DNA of 64,000 nucleotides from Mucilaginibacter sabulilitoris (GCF_034262375.1 NZ_CP139558.1:3100001-3164000), one strand, 5' to 3'. Shown: positions 1 to 8,819, counted from the stretch's first letter. The notes: generated from the sequence alone by a model not told the origin. Numbers and translations: made by a program.

Positions 1-49
1 GATCAAAGAGCTGCGCGATCAATTACATCTGGATAAAAAAGCCGGATAA
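1..49 (+). CDS. 3' end of a gene cut by the window edge
   Basis: One frame is open from the first base and ends in TAA at 47-49. It encodes about 15 charged residues ending in DKKAG, which looks like a normal protein tail. It converges on the TPR gene with only 3 bases between the stops. Too little is present to name the family. Confidence 0.45.
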   Translation, partial: IKELRDQLHLDKKAG

Positions 50-52
50 GTT

Positions 53-2284
53 TTATTTACAATAACGGTCCGCCACCATAGGAGCGTTTTTTGATCCCAG
101 TTCAATAGCCTTAGCAAAATCGGTACAAGCGCCATTTTTTTCATTTAGGGCTATTTTTGCAAGCCCGCGTTGCAGGTAGGCATCAGCGTATTTAGGGTTT
201 AAATTCATGGCCGTGTTGCAATCACTAAGCGCATCCGCCGCATCATTAATGCTTGTTTTTAAAGCTGCCAAATCGGTATAAATATATACGCCTTCACCAA
301 ATTTAAGCGCGTTATCAAAATCATCAGTAGCTCCCTGTTCGTCGCCAAGCTTGGTTTTGGCAAAACTGCTGTGGGCATAAGCCCTGGCATTATTAGCGTT
401 TATGTAAACTGCATTATGAAAATCATCGGCTGCTCCGGCATAATCTTTAAGCGCCAGTTTTACATCGCCCCTAAATAAAAAGGTTTCATCGTTAGAGAAA
501 ATAGAAACCGCCTTATCCAGGTCAGACATAGCGGCTTTATAATTTTTTAATCTTGCCTGAATGTGTCCGCGGTTTTGATAAAGTACCGCCGAGGTGTCAG
601 ATGCGGAATCAACTTTAATAGCCGCGTTAAAATCAGCGAGGGCTCCGGCGTTGTCTTCAAAGCCAGCTTTGCTTAAGCCACGTTTTAATAGCAGAGCTAT
701 ATTTTTAGGGTCTTTGGAAATACCGGTATCATAATCGGCCATAGCTCCTTTGTTATCGCCCGTTGCCGCTTTTGCCTCACCTCTGAAAAGATAGAAGTTT
801 GAATTTGCAGGGTCTAACGCAATGGCGCTAGTAAACAGTTGCACCCCTTTGCCGGTATATTTAAAAAAGTTAGAAACTTTTCCCAAACGCAAGTAAGCAT
901 CCTGGCGTTGCGGTGAGAGCTCTATCAGTTTTTCAAAGTCCTTCACCGCGCCGGCCGGGTCATTTATTTTATCTTTTTCGATTCCCCGGTTTAAATAAGC
1001 ATAAGTGTAATGCGGATTTACCTGGATAGCTGTTGTATAGTCACGAATTGCTGCTTGCCTGTTGCCAAGGTTACGGTAAGCATCACCACGTACAAGGTAG
1101 GCTTCATCATTTTTATTATTAATATTAATGGCCAGTGTCAAATCGGCTATTACGCCTGCGGTATCTTTTAGCGCCATTTTCGCTTTACTTCGACTGATAT
1201 AAGCCTTCAGACTCTTTGGGCTTAGCATTATAGCTGTGTCGGCATCAAGTTTGGCGCCCTGGCTATCATTCAATTCCAGTTTAACAGATGACCGGTTTTG
1301 ATATGTTTCCGGATTTTTGGAGTCAAGCGCTATGGAGCGGTTCAGATCGTCTATTGCTCCAGTATAATCTTTCAGGTTGCTCTTTACAAGGCCTCGGTAC
1401 AAATACAAATCGGCCTTTGCCGGAAGTTGGGCAATAGCCTTATTAAAATACTCAAGTGCCCCCTTACTGTCGCCTATTTTATTTTCAGCGTTGGCCAAAT
1501 AAAAAAACAGGTTTTTTAGGTTAGGGTTTATTGCAGCAGCTTTTTTATAATCGTCAACGGCTCCTTTAAAATCGTTAAGGTTACCGCGGGTGTTCCCCCT
1601 GTAAAAATAAGCTTCTGCATTTTGTGGATCTAATGATAACGCGGTAGTGTAATCGGCCAAAGCTCCATGATCATCATTCAGGCTCCCTTTTGAACCGGCA
1701 CGATATCTGTATAATTCACTCTCTTGAGGGTTAAGCTTAATTGCCGCATTGTAGTCGCTGATAGCCGCTGTAAAATCGCCCTTATTGTTTTGTGCCAACC
1801 CTCTGAATTCATATAACTCTGCATCTTTTGGAGTAAATTTTAAGGCAGTGGTAAAATCGACAATAGCGCCGGCATAATCTTCAATATTTGATTTTGCATT
1901 ACCGCGGTATTGGTACATCTTAACATTTTGGGGTTCAAGCGCAATGGCTTTGTTAAAATCCTCAATGGCATTATGATAGTCACTTATGTTACTCTCAGCG
2001 TTCGCTTTATAATAATAAGCTGTGGCAAAATTAGGCTTTAGGCTTATTGTTTTGGCGTAATCGGCAATGGCTGCCTTGTTATCCTTAAGATTTCCATACG
2101 CATTTGCGCGGTAAAAATAAGCTTCACTACTTTTATCATCAAGCAGTATGGCCTGTGTGAAATCTTGTATGGCACCTTTATAATCTTTTGTATTGGACTT
2201 TGCATTCCCATTTTGAATATAAGTGCTTGCTGTTTGGGCAAATGTAGATAGGGGTAAAAAAATCAGGAATAAGAATTTTTTCAT
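53..2284 (-). CDS. Secreted or periplasmic TPR-repeat protein (about 20 repeats)
   Basis: The 743-residue protein starts with a signal peptide ending near STFAQ. The rest is almost entirely 34-residue tetratricopeptide repeats, about 20 in a row, with the usual pattern A-Y-x-x-R-G-x-A-K-x-x-L-x-D-x-x-G-A-x-x-D-x-x-x-A-I. TPR solenoids act as protein-protein scaffolds, and export suggests a periplasmic or surface role. No catalytic domain is visible. A disulphide is possible between Cys residues near the C-terminus, which ends in DRYCK. The gene stands alone and converges on the truncated gene at the left edge. The specific partner is unknown. Family assignment is firm. Confidence 0.93.
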   Translation of the reverse strand: MKKFLFLIFLPLSTFAQTASTYIQNGNAKSNTKDYKGAIQDFTQAILLDDKSSEAYFYRANAYGNLKDNKAAIADYAKTISLKPNFATAYYYKANAESNISDYHNAIEDFNKAIALEPQNVKMYQYRGNAKSNIEDYAGAIVDFTTALKFTPKDAELYEFRGLAQNNKGDFTAAISDYNAAIKLNPQESELYRYRAGSKGSLNDDHGALADYTTALSLDPQNAEAYFYRGNTRGNLNDFKGAVDDYKKAAAINPNLKNLFFYLANAENKIGDSKGALEYFNKAIAQLPAKADLYLYRGLVKSNLKDYTGAIDDLNRSIALDSKNPETYQNRSSVKLELNDSQGAKLDADTAIMLSPKSLKAYISRSKAKMALKDTAGVIADLTLAININNKNDEAYLVRGDAYRNLGNRQAAIRDYTTAIQVNPHYTYAYLNRGIEKDKINDPAGAVKDFEKLIELSPQRQDAYLRLGKVSNFFKYTGKGVQLFTSAIALDPANSNFYLFRGEAKAATGDNKGAMADYDTGISKDPKNIALLLKRGLSKAGFEDNAGALADFNAAIKVDSASDTSAVLYQNRGHIQARLKNYKAAMSDLDKAVSIFSNDETFLFRGDVKLALKDYAGAADDFHNAVYINANNARAYAHSSFAKTKLGDEQGATDDFDNALKFGEGVYIYTDLAALKTSINDAADALSDCNTAMNLNPKYADAYLQRGLAKIALNEKNGACTDFAKAIELGSKNAPMVADRYCK

Positions 2285-2490
2285 TTACAAATAACAGTTT
2301 ACAAATTTCAGTAAAAGCATCAACAGGGTGTATAACAAAGGCTATACCGAAAATAAAAGTGATGCAATTTAGCTGAAAAACCAGTTTAAAGTTAAAGAAA
2401 TGAAAAATTTGGGGCATAAAAACCCCAGGAGTATCCGGTTTAGATAAAAAATAGAACAGGTGTAATTTTCAACCTATAAGCGAAACTGTT

Positions 2491-2721
2491 TTAAGAAAAA
2501 GATGCCTCATTGGTTTCATTAGCATGGGCTTGATTGCGTTTTTTACCATAAGTAATGACGGCTGTGCAAATAAGGATGCAAAAAATCAGTGAAATTTCGA
2601 TCGCTACATGAATCAGGGGAATGTGACCCTGGTTTTTTGAAAGTAGAATTCCTGCATCCGGCAAAAGCAGCCCAAAAAGTGGGAAACAAAAAAACATTCT
2701 TAATATTATTAATTTCTCCAT
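2491..2721 (-). CDS. Small two-helix membrane protein, paralogue of the gene at 4458
   Basis: A 76-residue protein. The start was placed at the internal ATG (2721) because the paralogue at 4458-4685 begins with the same M-E-x-L pattern. It has a first hydrophobic segment with the shared motif FPLFGLLLPD, a loop, a second hydrophobic segment ending in ICTA, and a basic tail. Both proteins have the same layout and length, so they are clearly related. No function is recognised. It is divergent from the tetR gene and may be controlled from the same intergenic region. Confidence 0.75.
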   Translation of the reverse strand: MEKLIILRMFFCFPLFGLLLPDAGILLSKNQGHIPLIHVAIEISLIFCILICTAVITYGKKRNQAHANETNEASFS

Positions 2722-2867
2722 AATTACTAACATTTAGTATGATAATGCTAAGGTACGCATTATATAATTACTATTTAAACAAAATAAATAAAATTTATCA
2801 TAGTACAAATTGTATACAAAATTGTTTGCTGTTGGAACGAATATGTGAAATTTAAAAATAAATTTTT

Positions 2868-2894
2868 AAATGAATGAACATTCATTTATATTTG
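2868..2894 (+). promoter_or_regulatory. Operator palindrome overlapping the tetR promoter
   Basis: AAATGAATGAACATTCATTT (2868-2887) has perfect 9-bp inverted arms around an AA centre. It runs directly into TATATTTG (2887-2894), a match to the Bacteroidota -7 element TAnnTTTG. The ATG of tetR follows 7 bases later. A bound dimer would cover the promoter, so autorepression by the TetR protein is the natural reading (inference). Confidence 0.7.
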
Positions 2895-2901
2895 TATTGT
2901 A

Positions 2902-3492
2902 ATGCGACCAAGAGACGAAAATAAAGAGTTATTAATACGCCAAAAGGCTATGGAAATTATAGTTAAGCATGGTCTTGACGGGTTTAGTATTAGTAAACTG
3001 GCTAAAGCAGCCAATGTATCACCGGCTACAATTTATATTTACTATAAAGATAAAGATGACTTGATCACCAAACTTTGCCTGGAAGTGGCTTGGCAGATGA
3101 TAAATTGCAGTTTAAAAGATTTTTCGCCTGAAATGGATTTTGATATTGGTTTAAGAATACAATGGCAAAACCGGATGCAGTATTTTATAAATTTCCCAAC
3201 CGAAATGGAATTTATTGAAATTATGCGATATACTAATTATTACGAAGAGGTAAGCAGGGCACTTACTACCAATTTTGGATCTGTGCTGGGACCATTTATG
3301 GAAAACTCCATTCAAAAAAAACAACTTATTTCCCTGCCGTTTGAGGTATACTGGTCTGTAGCATTTGCACCTTTATACCAGTTAATAAAATATCATTACC
3401 AGGGGAGCAGCCATGTAAACAGTACTTTTAAGCTTGATGATAAAATGATGATGCAAACACTGGAGCTTGTTTTAAAAGCACTGAAACCATAA
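2902..3492 (+). CDS. TetR/AcrR family transcriptional regulator
   Basis: A 196-residue protein. Residues 8-55 form a TetR N-terminal helix-turn-helix with the typical run F-S-I-S-K-L-A-K-A-A-N-V-S-P-A-T-I-Y-I-Y-Y followed by KDKDDLI. The rest is the variable ligand-binding/dimerisation part, with no recognisable ligand class. The promoter carries a perfect palindrome, and a half-conserved copy lies before the downstream VOC gene. It therefore probably represses itself and the VOC/YCII genes. The ATG lies only 7 bases after the -7 box, so the transcript may be leaderless. Confidence 0.93.
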   Translation: MRPRDENKELLIRQKAMEIIVKHGLDGFSISKLAKAANVSPATIYIYYKDKDDLITKLCLEVAWQMINCSLKDFSPEMDFDIGLRIQWQNRMQYFINFPTEMEFIEIMRYTNYYEEVSRALTTNFGSVLGPFMENSIQKKQLISLPFEVYWSVAFAPLYQLIKYHYQGSSHVNSTFKLDDKMMMQTLELVLKALKP

Positions 3493-3508
3493 AAAAATTT
3501 AACTGAAT

Positions 3509-3528
3509 AATTAAACGAACATTCATTT
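3509..3528 (+). promoter_or_regulatory. Second operator-like site before the VOC gene
   Basis: AATTAAACGAACATTCATTT shares the whole right half GAACATTCATTT with the tetR palindrome, while its left half is degenerate. It lies 13 bases upstream of the VOC start. This supports control of the VOC and YCII-like genes by the TetR regulator, but binding is inferred. Confidence 0.55.
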
Positions 3529-3541
3529 ATTGTAATCCAAG

Positions 3542-3910
3542 ATGAAACTTAACCATATTAATCTGCCTGTAACCGATGTGATTGGCAGCATCAATTTTTT
3601 TGAACAATACTTTAACTTTAAATGTACAGATGTGAAAGGTGATAATGTACTTGCTGTTTTAGAGGGAAAGGACGGTTTTACACTAGTATTGATGGCTAAT
3701 GATTTCAACAAGAATGGGAATATTACTTATCCGGATGCCTTTCATATCGGTTTTTTTGTTGATAGTCAGGAAGAAGTAACAAGTATCTATAACCGCCTTG
3801 TTGAAGGTGGCGTTGCAACAGAGCACCCACCTGGTAAAATGAGGGGCAGTTACGGCTTCTACTTTAATGCACCCGGCAATATACTTACTGAGGTTACTTG
3901 TCAGTCATAA
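3542..3910 (+). CDS. VOC (glyoxalase/bleomycin-resistance) family protein
   Basis: A 122-residue single-domain protein with two beta-alpha-beta-beta-beta modules of the vicinal oxygen chelate fold. It opens with KLNHINLPVTD, where His4 is the usual first metal ligand, and a second histidine occurs in DAFHIGFFV. The end, GNILTEVT, supplies the usual C-terminal glutamate ligand. Such proteins bind metal and act on or sequester small molecules; the substrate cannot be told. It lies 49 bp after tetR, behind an operator-like half site, and 41 bp before a YCII-like gene. Confidence 0.88.
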   Translation: MKLNHINLPVTDVIGSINFFEQYFNFKCTDVKGDNVLAVLEGKDGFTLVLMANDFNKNGNITYPDAFHIGFFVDSQEEVTSIYNRLVEGGVATEHPPGKMRGSYGFYFNAPGNILTEVTCQS

Positions 3911-3951
3911 CTTTTTTTTAAATAAAATCAAAATATAAAAATCATTTCAAT

Positions 3952-4233
3952 ATGACGCAAACATCATCCTATAAAGAACCTCACCACGTAATGCTATTTT
4001 TTGAAGAGAAAGAAAGTAATAGTATTGAACAGCCTTGTATAAAGGAGCGTATTAATTATTATGAAAATCTTAAAAACAAAGGAAAAGTATTAATGAGCGG
4101 CAATTTTTGGAATCAGGCCCGTAATTTTATTATCCTATATGTATCATCTGATACCGAACTGGAGCAAATTATTGATAATGATCCGGCTATACTTCACAAT
4201 ATAGTTGAATTAGTTAGGGCGATGCCTTTTTAG
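3952..4233 (+). CDS. YCII-like (dimeric alpha-beta barrel) small protein
   Basis: A 93-residue protein. The pattern is H-H-V-M-L-F-F at the start, a central helix, a K-V-L-M-S-G strand, and a DPAILHN helix followed by an aromatic end AMPF. This matches the YCII-related ferredoxin-like fold, where a conserved Asp-Pro lies in the same place. Catalytic role is not established for most of the family. It is probably co-transcribed with the VOC gene under TetR control. The assignment is by pattern and is moderately sure. Confidence 0.65.
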   Translation: MTQTSSYKEPHHVMLFFEEKESNSIEQPCIKERINYYENLKNKGKVLMSGNFWNQARNFIILYVSSDTELEQIIDNDPAILHNIVELVRAMPF

Positions 4234-4457
4234 TTTAGTATTATCTTAATAAATGCTAGCATGCTTTAAAACTGTATGACAAGTTTTCTGGACTCGGAAT
4301 TTTAGGTTTCGACGAGACGGTCGTTGTATGTCATGGATTTAATATTTCCGAATATGCTATTAAATTAATCTATCAGAAATATTGTTTTACTTTTTAAGAA
4401 AATAAATTTGCTTGGTATTCCTAAAAGGTGTAATTTGTGCTTGTCAAATTGTTAGAT

Positions 4458-4685
4458 ATGGAAGAATTAGCAATTTTTAGGATATTTTCGAGTTTTCCTT
4501 TGTTTGGCTTGCTGTTACCCGATCTTTCGTCGTTATTTATTTATCCGCCAAGAGGGATTTCCGGTGCCCACATATATGTTGAGGGCTTTTTATTGTTAGG
4601 CGTAGTTATTTGCACGGCAGGTATATGGCGTTCACAAAGAAAAATAAAAAGCACCAATAGTATTCAGATAACACATGGGAGCTAA
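4458..4685 (+). CDS. Small two-helix membrane protein, paralogue of the gene at 2491
   Basis: A 75-residue protein starting at the ATG at 4458; a GTG 21 bases upstream (4437) is an alternative. It shares M-E-x-L, the exact string FPLFGLLLPD, a loop of equal length, and a second helix ending in VICTAGI with the 2491-2721 gene. It has two predicted membrane helices and a basic tail. The two copies bracket the TetR/VOC/YCII genes, one on each strand. No function is recognised. Confidence 0.75.
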   Translation: MEELAIFRIFSSFPLFGLLLPDLSSLFIYPPRGISGAHIYVEGFLLLGVVICTAGIWRSQRKIKSTNSIQITHGS

Positions 4686-4903
4686 TGCTATTTTTTCCGA
4701 CTACTAGGTATATAAATCGCTTTAAGCATCATTCAAACCAATTATAAATCTATAATATTTAATACCCCTACGCCTGGTTTGTTAACCGGGATTTTTCTAT
4801 CTGTAATTTTTATATTAGCTTCAAGTAAAGTTAAAAATATCAGTATGTTATAATATTTTCATGTGTAGCGTGGAATTAAGGTTTTTTTATATTTTTACTG
4901 CTA

Positions 4904-5689
4904 ATGAACCTTAATCAATTTAACTCTTTCAAAACGGGCCATAATGCCTGCTTTTTCAAAACATTATCTTATTTAAAAACTGTATTTGCATTTGTTTTGA
5001 TGCTGCTGTGCATGTTTGGTACAGCAAAGGCACAGCGCCGGTCACATGCCGCGCTAACTTATGGTGGTGGTGGTTCAGGCGACTCGGGGTATGGAATTAT
5101 GTTTGGGGTGGGTTATGATGCGCCGCTTGGAGTTCTTAAAGATGCCTACAAATCTACCTTAGCCTATAATTTGGGTTTAACACGAGCTGTAAATAATTTC
5201 ACATTCAGCGTAAGTTTGGGTTATCATTCGTATAAGCCGAGAGAAATTGATCTGAGCTTTTTAAACGATGAAAATACTGATAACAACTCGGTATCGGTTG
5301 CGCTCAGTAGCTTGGTTTTTAGTAATTATAAAATATACTCCGCGTATTTTGGGGCTGTCTATAATGTTGATGTAGCTGAAGGCGTAAAGGTTTATGGCGG
5401 GGCTAATTTGGGCTTTTATCAGGCACATTATGTTGTTATTGACCCTGAACTTGTTATTGATGAAAATACAGACGCTGGTGATATCGAAGCAAATTTAATA
5501 AAGCAGCGTGATCTTGACTTTTATGTTGCGCCGCGCCTTGGATTAACTTTTGCGCTGAATGAGAATATTGATTTAAGCCTGGAGACAAAATACAATTTTT
5601 TTGCACCAACTGGCCACTCTCAAGGGAGCGGAGCAGGTACATTTTTTACCTCGGCCACAGGATTGGCGGCTTTAACATTTAAATTTTAA
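4904..5689 (+). CDS. Outer-membrane beta-barrel protein
   Basis: A 261-residue protein. The long N-terminus has a hydrophobic export segment ending at G-T-A-K-A-Q (about residue 45). After this come a glycine-rich stretch and alternating strands with aromatic girdle residues, ending in a terminal phenylalanine (TFKF) as typical for barrels. It belongs to the general outer-membrane protein beta-barrel group of Bacteroidota; ligand or cargo unknown. The signal peptide is unusually far from the first ATG, so a later start is possible although no better ATG is evident. The 218 bases before it are AT-rich with no gene. Confidence 0.75.
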   Translation: MNLNQFNSFKTGHNACFFKTLSYLKTVFAFVLMLLCMFGTAKAQRRSHAALTYGGGGSGDSGYGIMFGVGYDAPLGVLKDAYKSTLAYNLGLTRAVNNFTFSVSLGYHSYKPREIDLSFLNDENTDNNSVSVALSSLVFSNYKIYSAYFGAVYNVDVAEGVKVYGGANLGFYQAHYVVIDPELVIDENTDAGDIEANLIKQRDLDFYVAPRLGLTFALNENIDLSLETKYNFFAPTGHSQGSGAGTFFTSATGLAALTFKF

Positions 5690-5716
5690 AAGGCAATTAC
5701 TACCTCGCGTTAGTTT

Positions 5717-6538
5717 TTATTTGAAAGGCTGTTCAAAAAAATCATTCACTTTTTTATTAAACTCATCGCTGTGCTCAATCAGGGTGCCGTGTCCGGAATT
5801 TGGAACAATCCATAAGTGTGCTTTTGGGATGTTTTGGGAAATGAGCACGGTATGTTGCGTAGGAATTAGATCATGATCACCTCCTATAATCAGCGCCGGG
5901 CATTTAATGGTTTTTAATTCCGAAAGCTTGATGTTAGGCTGAAACCAGTCGAGCAAAAAAACTTTCCAATCATTTTTTTCTTTTGCGGTTTTAAATATGG
6001 TATTCTTTTTAGCATTATAGTCCTGCTGTTCCTGTTTCCAGTATGAAGGGATTATACCGGTAGAATCGGGCCATAAATTAGCGCCGGTTGAGGCCAATTT
6101 AATTACTTTATCGGGATGCCGCATAGCTAATTCGAGCGCGTTGATGCCGCCATCACTCCAGCCAATAACATAGGCCGAATCAATATGCATAGTATCAAGC
6201 AGGGCGGCAAAATCATCGGCCATCATTTCAAAACTTAACGAGTCGCGATTATCCCGCGATTTGCCGTGTGCCCGGCTATCTACGGCAATAACTTTATATT
6301 TTTGTGCAAAATAGGGTATGTTGGCAGCAAAAGCATTCATGCTGCCACCGTTACCATGTATAAGTAAAAGTGGTTTACCCTTACCATAAACTTCGGTATA
6401 TAATTTTATGCCACGTATGTTGTAATATTTGCCGGCTGCCGGATTATTGCCATAGGGTAATTGGTTTTTATCGCGGCATCCTATATTCACGAATTCGATG
6501 CATATAAATAAAACGAAGAGTGTTTTTTGAAATGACAT
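5717..6538 (-). CDS. Alpha/beta hydrolase, predicted lipoprotein
   Basis: The start was set at the ATG at 6538 because the protein then opens with a lipoprotein signal (FVLFICIEFVNIGC, lipobox cysteine at about residue 21). The 273-residue product shows the alpha/beta hydrolase fold. It has LLIHGNGGSMN as oxyanion region, the nucleophile elbow G-W-S-D-G-G, a later acid in GGDHDLIP, and the catalytic His in NSGHGTL. It would be anchored to a membrane facing the periplasm or surface. The substrate is unknown; esterase or lactonase activity is common in the family. Confidence 0.88.
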   Translation of the reverse strand: MSFQKTLFVLFICIEFVNIGCRDKNQLPYGNNPAAGKYYNIRGIKLYTEVYGKGKPLLLIHGNGGSMNAFAANIPYFAQKYKVIAVDSRAHGKSRDNRDSLSFEMMADDFAALLDTMHIDSAYVIGWSDGGINALELAMRHPDKVIKLASTGANLWPDSTGIIPSYWKQEQQDYNAKKNTIFKTAKEKNDWKVFLLDWFQPNIKLSELKTIKCPALIIGGDHDLIPTQHTVLISQNIPKAHLWIVPNSGHGTLIEHSDEFNKKVNDFFEQPFK

Positions 6539-6662
6539 AACGGATATATAAATTAATGTTAAATATATAGTATAGGGCGCAAAAAACAATAACCAGCTTT
6601 ATAACAACCTGAATGTGAAAGTACCATGTTTATAAAACTTATGTTAACACGCTAACTAATAT

Positions 6663-6670
6663 TACCTTTG
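6663..6670 (+). promoter_or_regulatory. Probable -7 promoter element of the amidase gene
   Basis: TACCTTTG matches the Bacteroidota TAnnTTTG consensus and lies about 100 bases before the amidase start, in the divergent region. No clear -33 box could be assigned. Confidence 0.4.
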
Positions 6671-6770
6671 CAATATTAATTTTAACACATTAAACCTTAT
6701 AAGTAAAACAATATCCTATGTGGTATACTTTAAATAGAAATGTTTTGCCACCTGTACCAACATATTTTTC

Positions 6771-7598
6771 ATGCCAGCAATTTGCCTTAAGAGTAATTAT
6801 ATAACTACCATTATTTTTTTTATAGTATGTATGTTTAGCGCTACTGTGTGCTTGGGGCAACAGGATGCAGCGGCTAAACCCAGTACCAGCAGGTTTAAAT
6901 TTAAAACCGTGATTATTGATGCAGGACACGGCGGTAAAGATCCGGGCGCTCACGGTGCCTATTCAAAAGAAAAAAACATAGCGCTTGGTATAGCTAAAAA
7001 ATTGCGTGACCTGGTTAACGATGAAATGGGCGATGTCAGGGTGATCATGACCCGAAGCACCGATGTTTTTGTGGAACTGCATAAACGTGCAGATATAGCC
7101 AATAATAACCAGGGTAACCTGTTTATATCCATACATTGTAATTCAACACCCCAGCGCCGAAGTACCGAGCACGGTCCTCTGCTGTTGGTATATGGTTTTC
7201 ACCGAAGCCAGGAACAGCGCGAAGCTTTGCGGGAGAACGCCTCTATCTATATAGAAAAAGATTATAAGGATAAATATAATGGTTATGGCAGCGATGCGGT
7301 TGTAAATACTATTGTACTTAACGCGTTTCAGCAAAAATACCGTAAGCAAAGTATTCAGTTTGGCGATCTGGTGGATAAAGAATTTAAAAAAACAGATGGC
7401 CGCCGAACTCATGGGGTAAAAGAACAGGGTGTGTTAGTACTGGCGCAAAGTGGTATGCCTGCCGTACTGGTTGAAACAGGTTTTATTAATAATCCGGGTG
7501 ATGAAAAATACCTGAACTCCAGTTCGGGCCAGAATGAAATTGCCCGGTCGATATTGAGGTCTCTAAAACAGTATCGCAATAACCTGGAGGGGAGATAA
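6771..7598 (+). CDS. N-acetylmuramoyl-L-alanine amidase (Amidase_3)
   Basis: A 275-residue exported enzyme that cleaves the amide bond between MurNAc and L-alanine in peptidoglycan. A hydrophobic signal (to about residue 30, ending CLGQ) precedes the zinc amidase domain (about 45-270). Visible ligands are His53 in DAGHGGKDPG, Glu67 in SKEKNI and His122 in SIHCN, with catalytic Glu235 in VETGF. The ending N-N-P-G-D-E-K-Y-L is typical. It acts in the periplasm in cell-wall turnover or daughter-cell separation. It converges on the downstream lipoprotein gene across a shared terminator. Confidence 0.95.
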   Translation: MPAICLKSNYITTIIFFIVCMFSATVCLGQQDAAAKPSTSRFKFKTVIIDAGHGGKDPGAHGAYSKEKNIALGIAKKLRDLVNDEMGDVRVIMTRSTDVFVELHKRADIANNNQGNLFISIHCNSTPQRRSTEHGPLLLVYGFHRSQEQREALRENASIYIEKDYKDKYNGYGSDAVVNTIVLNAFQQKYRKQSIQFGDLVDKEFKKTDGRRTHGVKEQGVLVLAQSGMPAVLVETGFINNPGDEKYLNSSSGQNEIARSILRSLKQYRNNLEGR

Positions 7599-7658
7599 GG
7601 GCATTCGAAAGGACAATATACAATATTACCAAGGGAAGCATATAAAAAACATTCAAAA

Positions 7659-7688
7659 GTAAAGCCTGACATTAATGTCAGGCTTTAC
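7659..7688. terminator. Bidirectional terminator hairpin
   Basis: A perfect palindrome with 14-bp arms (GTAAAGCCTGACAT and its complement around TA). It lies between the convergent amidase and lipoprotein genes, with A/T runs on both sides. Confidence 0.85.
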
Positions 7689-7723
7689 GGTAATTTATAT
7701 TGAATAGATAATTGCCTAAATGG

Positions 7724-8188
7724 TTATTGTTTTACCTTAACAAATTTTAATGTACTACTCCCTGTAACTGTAAGCGTATCAGCAGTCGGGTTTATTTTAT
7801 AGGGTACTTTATCAAAAAAAGTTTCATCAATAGGAGTACCGCTGCTGTTTGGATCTATAGAATTTAATTTCTCATTTAATTTCAAATATAACACAACCCC
7901 ATTGGTATTATATACCCCTTTATAAAGTGTACTGGTAGGGGTGGTAGAACCAGGAGTATCGTAAACATCAACTTTTAAAGTAGAGAATATACCATCGTAA
8001 AACGCAACAGTTTCTACACTATCTCCAAGCGCGGGGCGCGGTATGGTCCTTTTCCAGGCGCCGATTAAGTTTTCATCATCTTTTGGCTGGTCTAACTCAC
8101 CTTTTTTGGTACAAGATTGTATCGCCGCAATTAAACCTAAGGAAATAAACAACATTGCTGCTTTTGCATAATAATTTTTGATGAACAT
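7724..8188 (-). CDS. Hypothetical lipoprotein, lipocalin-like
   Basis: A 154-residue protein with a lipoprotein signal (LIAAIQSC, cysteine at about residue 26), a charged linker, and a domain beginning NLIGAWKRT. That opening is typical of the short lipocalin-like or META-like beta domains often found in Bacteroidota lipoproteins. The rest alternates beta strands and ends LKFVKVKQ. No active site is visible. The role is unknown, and membrane anchoring is the only firm inference. Confidence 0.8.
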   Translation of the reverse strand: MFIKNYYAKAAMLFISLGLIAAIQSCTKKGELDQPKDDENLIGAWKRTIPRPALGDSVETVAFYDGIFSTLKVDVYDTPGSTTPTSTLYKGVYNTNGVVLYLKLNEKLNSIDPNSSGTPIDETFFDKVPYKINPTADTLTVTGSSTLKFVKVKQ

Positions 8189-8443
8189 AGTAGAGTTTTA
8201 AGTTACAAATTGTATTTTTTATTAATAACGCAAACTTAACACTGCAGCGTACAAATAGTTTTATATAAACTTGATTTTTTATTGCGGCTTTGTTCAAAAT
8301 ATACAGTCCTATTAAGTAAAAAAAAAGAATCTTAGCAGGCAAACCTGCTGTAAATAGTTCTCGATGCTATTGTTGAAAAATAGCCCGCTTAAAATATATT
8401 TATTGTGGTTATTTGTTTAGCTTAGCTATAAAATTTGTTACTT

Positions 8444-8662
8444 GTGGAACCTTTTACCGTAACCATTGATGAAGTGAATTACCAGGTAAGCCTTCATTCT
8501 GCATTTCCTAAATTGTTTGATGTTTTTAATCAGCATATTAATTATATCATTGGTAAAACCGATGCGGGTAATTGGGTTTATATTAAACATGAGCCTGTAT
8601 CTGCATTTATTCCGATTGAACAAATTGGTGAAGCTATTGATGAACATATAGCTGAATATTAA
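8444..8662 (+). CDS. Small conserved hypothetical protein
   Basis: A 72-residue soluble protein. GTG at 8444 is preferred, giving M-E-P-F-T-V; a TTG lies 9 bases upstream. The protein has a beta-rich first half (VTIDEVNYQVSLH) and an acidic C-terminal helix. No family was recognised. Codon use and absence of an opposing gene support it as real. Confidence 0.6.
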   Translation: MEPFTVTIDEVNYQVSLHSAFPKLFDVFNQHINYIIGKTDAGNWVYIKHEPVSAFIPIEQIGEAIDEHIAEY

Positions 8663-8740
8663 CAGTTTATTTGTCCTGTATTCCCCCTGTTGCCCTAAAG
8701 CCTACTAAAACAGTCGATATTTGTCATGAGATTCTAATAA

Positions 8741-8783
8741 ATAAATGTTTAAACATTTATATTGGAAAAGATATATACTTTTG
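8741..8783 (+). promoter_or_regulatory. 20-bp perfect palindrome and promoter of yceI
   Basis: ATAAATGTTTAAACATTTAT (8741-8760) is a perfect palindrome. It sits 15 bases before TACTTTTG (8776-8783), a full match to the Bacteroidota -7 box, and so covers the -33 region. Position and symmetry indicate a dimeric repressor or activator site. MarR-type regulators are possible, as they often control yceI genes (inference). Confidence 0.7.
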
Positions 8784-8819
8784 ACTCATAAACAAAGAAA
8801 TTTAAAAAAATTAAACACA

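Noticed and set aside
2178..2417. 79-codon open frame on the minus strand near the TPR gene start
   Set aside because: Overlaps the start of the TPR gene in another frame and shows no family features.
4245..4436. Inverted repeat AATATTTC/GAAATATT between the YCII-like and small membrane genes
   Set aside because: Short, AT-rich and with a loop of about 30 bases; could be chance.
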